Below, piece after piece: positions 60,436 to 64,000 of a stretch of DNA of 64,000 nt. The position numbers and the translations under genes are program-made. Numbering within the stretch: position 1 is the stretch's first letter; every line of letters begins with the position of its first letter. Below the pieces are notes generated by a model that had not been told where the DNA came from, made no database searches, and worked only from the letters and a program-made list of their open reading frames with translations. The DNA is from Aplectana chamaeleonis (lineage: Eukaryota; Nematoda; Chromadorea; Rhabditida; Cosmocercidae), in the NCBI GenBank assembly GCA_029168955.1, contig JAPDOI010000155.1:744001-808000 (forward strand), written 5' to 3'.

Positions 60436-63400
60436 ACATGGAGGGTGGCCGGCGAAGCCGCTGGGCCCATCGTTTCATGGCGAAGCCAAGCGAATATTAT
60501 ATGGTGGCCGGCGAAGCCGCGCAGCCATCGTTGGCGAAGCCAAACGAATACTACATGGAGGGTGGCCGGCGAAGCCACTACATTTTCCCATAGGGGTGGC
60601 AGGCGAAGCCGGCCCATCGTTTGGCGAAGCCAAACGAATACTACATGGAGGGTGGCCAGCGAAACCGGCCCATCGTTTGGCGAAGCCAAACAAATACTAC
60701 ATGGAGGGTGGGCGGCAAAGCCGGCCAACTTCCTCCGCTCGGCGAAGCCAAGCGAATACTATGGAGGGTGGCCGGCGAAGCCGGCCCATGCTGGCGAAGC
60801 CAAACGAATACTGACATAGAGGGTGGCCGGCGAAGCCACCCATCGTTGGCGAAGCCAAACGAATACTACATAGAGGATGGCCGGCGAAGCCGCTCATCGT
60901 TGGCGAAGCCAAACGACTACTACATGGAGGGTGGCCGGCGAAGCCGCCGTCGTTGGCGAAGCCAAACAGATACTACATGGAGGGTGGCCGGCGAAGCCGG
61001 CCATCGCTTGGCGAAGCCAAGCGAATACTACATGGAGGGTGGTCGGCAAAGCCGGCCCATCGCTCGGCGGTAGCCAAACGAATACTCACATGGAGGGTGG
61101 CCGGCAAAGCCGGCCCATCGTTTGGCGAAGCCAAACAGATACTACATGGAGGTGGCCGGCGAAGCCGCCATCGTTGGCGAAGCCAAACAGATACTACATG
61201 GAGGGTGGTCGGTGAAGCCGGCCCATCGCTTGGCGAAGCCAAGCGAGATATTACATGGAGGGTGGCCGGCGAAGCCGGCTCGTCGTTCCGCGAATGCCAA
61301 ACGAATACTACATGGAGGGTGGCCGGCAAAGCCGGCCCATCGTCAGGCGAAGCCAAACGAATACTACATAGGGTGGCCGGCGGGTGGCCGGCGAAGCCGG
61401 CGTAACAAACGAATACTACATGGAGGGTGGCCGGCGAAGCCGGCCCATCGCCGGCGAAGCCAAGCGAATATTACATGGAGGTGGCCGGCGAAGCCGGCCA
61501 ATCGTTGGCGAAGCCAACCTAATACTACATGGAGGGTGGCCGGCAAAGCCGGCCCATCGCTTGGCGAAGCCAAACGAATACTACATGGAGGGTGGCCGGC
61601 AAAGCCGGCCCATCGCTTGGCGAAGCCAAGCGATTACTATGGTCGGCGAAGCCAGCCCATCGTTGGCGAAGCCAAACGAATGACTACATGGAGGGTGGCC
61701 GGCGAAGCCGCTCATCGTTTGGCGAGCCAAACGAATACTACATGGAGGGTGGCCGGCGAAGCCGGCCCGTACTTTGGCGAAGCCAAACGAATACCATGGA
61801 GGGTGGCCGGCGAAGCCGCTGCTCATCGCTGGCGAAGCCAAGCTAATACTACATAGAGGGTGGCCGGCAAAGCCGGCCCATCGTTTGGCGAAGCCAAGCA
61901 GATATTACATGGAGGGTGGCCGGCGAAGCCGGCACCGTTTCGCTCGTTGGCGAAGCCAAGCAGATACTACATGGAGGTGGCCGGCAAAGCTGGCTCATCG
62001 CTTGGCGAAGCCGGCGGAGTACTATGGTCGGCGTAGGCCCATCGTTTGGCGAACAGATACATGGAGGGTGGCCGGCGAAGCCCGCCGTCATTGCCAAACG
62101 AATACTGATGGAGGGTGGCCGGCGAAGCCGGCCATCGTTGGCGAAGCCAAACGAATACTACATGGAGGGTGGCCGGCGAAGCCGGCTCAGCCGTTGGCGA
62201 AGCCAAACGAATACTACATGGAGTGGTCGGCGAAGCCGGCCCATCGCTTGGCGAAGCCAAACAGAATACTACATGGAGGGTGTGGCAAGCCGGCAAAGCC
62301 TGCCCATCGCTCGGCAAAGCCAAACGAATACTACATGGAGGGTGGCCGGCAAAGCCGGCCCATCGCTCGGCGAAGCCAAGCGATACTACATGGTCTGGCG
62401 AAGCCGGCCCATCATTTGGCGAAGCCAAACGAATACTACATGGAGGGTGGCCGGCGAAGCTGGCCCATCGCTTGGCGAAGCCAAACGAATACTACATGGT
62501 CGGTGAAGCCGGCCCATCGCTTGAAGCCAAGCGAATACATGGAGGGTGGCCGGCGAAGCCGGCCCATCGTTGGCGAAGCCAAACGAATACTACATGAGGT
62601 GGCCGGCGAAGCTGACCCATCGCTGGCGAAGCCAAACGAATACTACATGGAGGGTGGCCGGCGAAGCCGCCCATCGTTGGCGAAGCCAAACGAATACTAC
62701 ATGGAGGATGGCCGGCAAAGCCGCCCATCGTTGGCGAAAGCCAAACGGATACTACATGGAGGGTGGCCGGCAAAGCCGGCCATCGCAGCGAAGCCAAGCG
62801 AATATTATGGAGGGTGGCCGGCGAAAGCCGGCCGTTAATGAGCGAAGCCAAACGAATACTACATGGAGGGTGGCCGGCGAAGCCGGCTGTCGTTGGCGAA
62901 GCCAAACAGATACTACATAGAGGATGGCCGGCGAAGCCGCCCATCGTTTGGCGAAGCCAAGCGACTGCTACATGGAGGGTGGCCGGCGAAGCCGGCCCAT
63001 CGCTTGGCGAAGCCAAACGAATACTACATGGAGGGTGGTCGGCAAAGCCGGCCCATCGCTCGGCGAAGCCAAACAGATACTACATGGAGGGTGGCCGGCG
63101 AGCCGCTCCATCGTTGGCGAAGCCAAACAGATACTACATGGAGGGTGGCCGGCGAAGCCGTTCCATCGTTTGGCGAAGCCAAACGAATACTACATGGAGG
63201 GTGGCCGGCGAAGCCGCCCATCGTTTGGCGAAGCCAAACGAGATACTACATGGAGGGTGGCCGGCGAAGCCGGCCCATCGCTTGGCGGCCAAGCGAATAC
63301 TACATGGAGGGTGGCCGGCGAAGCCGGCCCATCGTTTGCCGAAGCCAAGCAGATATTACATGGAGGGTGGCCGGCAAGCCGGCCCATCGTTTGGCGAAGC

Positions 63401-64000
63401 CAAACGGATACTACATGGAGGGTGGCTGGCGAAGCCGGCCCATCGCTTGGCGAAGCCAAACGAATACTACATGGAGGGTGGCCGGCGAAACCGGCTCAAC
63501 ATTTGGCGAAGCCAAATGAATACTGCATGGAAGGGGGCCGGCGAAGTCGGCCCATAGTTTTAGCGAAGTCAACCGAATGCTACATGGAGGGTGGCCGGCA
63601 AAGCCGCTTTACTCGTTTGGCGATTCAAACGAGTACTACAGGAAAGGTGGCCGGCGAAGCCGGTCCATCGTTTTGGCGAAGCCGAACGAATACTAAATAG
63701 AGGGTAGCCGCCGAAGCCGACCCATCGTTTGGCGGAGTCAAACAAATACTGCATGGAGGGTGGCCGGCGAAGCCGGCCTATCGCTTCTGGCGAAGCCAAG
63801 CGAATATTACATGGAGGGTGGCCGGCAGCCCGCCCATCGTTGGCGAAGCAAACGAATACTACATGGAGGGTGGCCGGCAAAGCCGGCCCATCGTTGGCGA
63901 AGCCAAACGAATACTACATGGAGGTGGCCGGCGAAGCCGGCTCATCGTTTTGGCGAAGCCAAACGAATACTACATGGAGGGTGGCCGGCGAAGTTGGCCC
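60436..64000 (+). repeat. 56-bp satellite, array 2 (about 64 units, open to the right)
   Basis: Same unit and orientation as the array at 54.7 kb, but far less regular: many units lack 1-6 bp, mostly in the stems (GCCGCCCATCG for GCCGGCCCATCG, CGTTGGC for CGTTTGGC). The second hairpin exists in T/A form (CGTTTGGC...GCCAAACG) and C/G form (CGCTTGGC...GCCAAGCG). The array runs past the window end. Confidence 0.95.

Noticed and set aside
60436..64000. Long [23 protein letters not shown] frames, and a possible CRISPR array
   Set aside because: Direct tandem satellite with no unique spacers and eukaryotic context; frames cycle every three 56-bp units and break at deletions.

Overview
The window is nuclear DNA of a multicellular animal, most likely a nematode. 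A strongylid or hookworm-like worm is a guess from family resemblance. The only confident host gene is split into small exons by introns of about 55-100 bp with T-rich ...TTTCAG acceptors, and nearly everything else is transposable element or tandem repeat. There are no bacterial operons and no CRISPR array.

Host gene. A RING-IBR-RING ubiquitin ligase of the RNF19 (dorfin) type runs on the minus strand across the left half. Nine confident exons (32348-32229, 32169-32087, 32025-31915, 31859-31769, 31670-31559, 31501-31360, 5353-5286, 5063-4973, 4278-4166) plus a likely upstream exon (35431-35299) join with consistent splice phase. They encode RING1, IBR, RING2 with the catalytic-cysteine motif, the conserved [10 protein letters not shown] segment and two membrane helices. 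Six core exons lie within 1 kb. The next exon is 26.0 kb away, and that intron holds a nested pile of retrotransposons. The start and stop codons are outside the recognised exons; the 3' end continues off the left edge.

Transposon layers. Three related APE-type non-LTR families, called here LINE-A, LINE-B and LINE-C, carry a 2A-like NPGP motif, a PHD-like zinc finger, an EN domain, an RT and a C-terminal CPDC zinc knuckle. They end about 25-30 bp after the stop codon in (GAA)n. Target-site duplications (TSDs) of 10-16 bp let many insertions be resolved: A into intron (1913-4140), A into A (16958-20400), A into C (23895-27321), C into C (27514-29132), B into B (43260-46886), and a 105-bp A stub (30440-30544). 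CR1-type elements lie at 6.1-9.9, 10.9-13.75 and 39.3-41.0 kb, one of them split by a second CR1 family. DNA elements include a 4029-bp long-TIR element with TTA TSDs (37414-41442), a TTAA-flanked element (3123-3578), a piggyBac-like terminus (47216 on), and several foldback/MITE elements.

Tandem repeats. From 48.64 to 54.71 kb lies a 42-bp minisatellite (about 144 units, with longer-period structure). It is followed by ten units of a 56-bp satellite (54.72-55.28 kb), which returns at 60.43 kb and runs off the right edge. Each 56-bp unit contains two perfect hairpins closed by the same GCGAAGC mini-hairpin core. Between the arrays (55.3-60.4 kb) are duplicated segments, a foldback, two weak candidate exons and a truncated LINE-C.

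Interactions. The retrotransposons are mostly dead (frameshifts, stops, one YADD-to-YAND change). The intact-looking protein is the host ligase, expected to work at the ER membrane if the RNF19 assignment holds.
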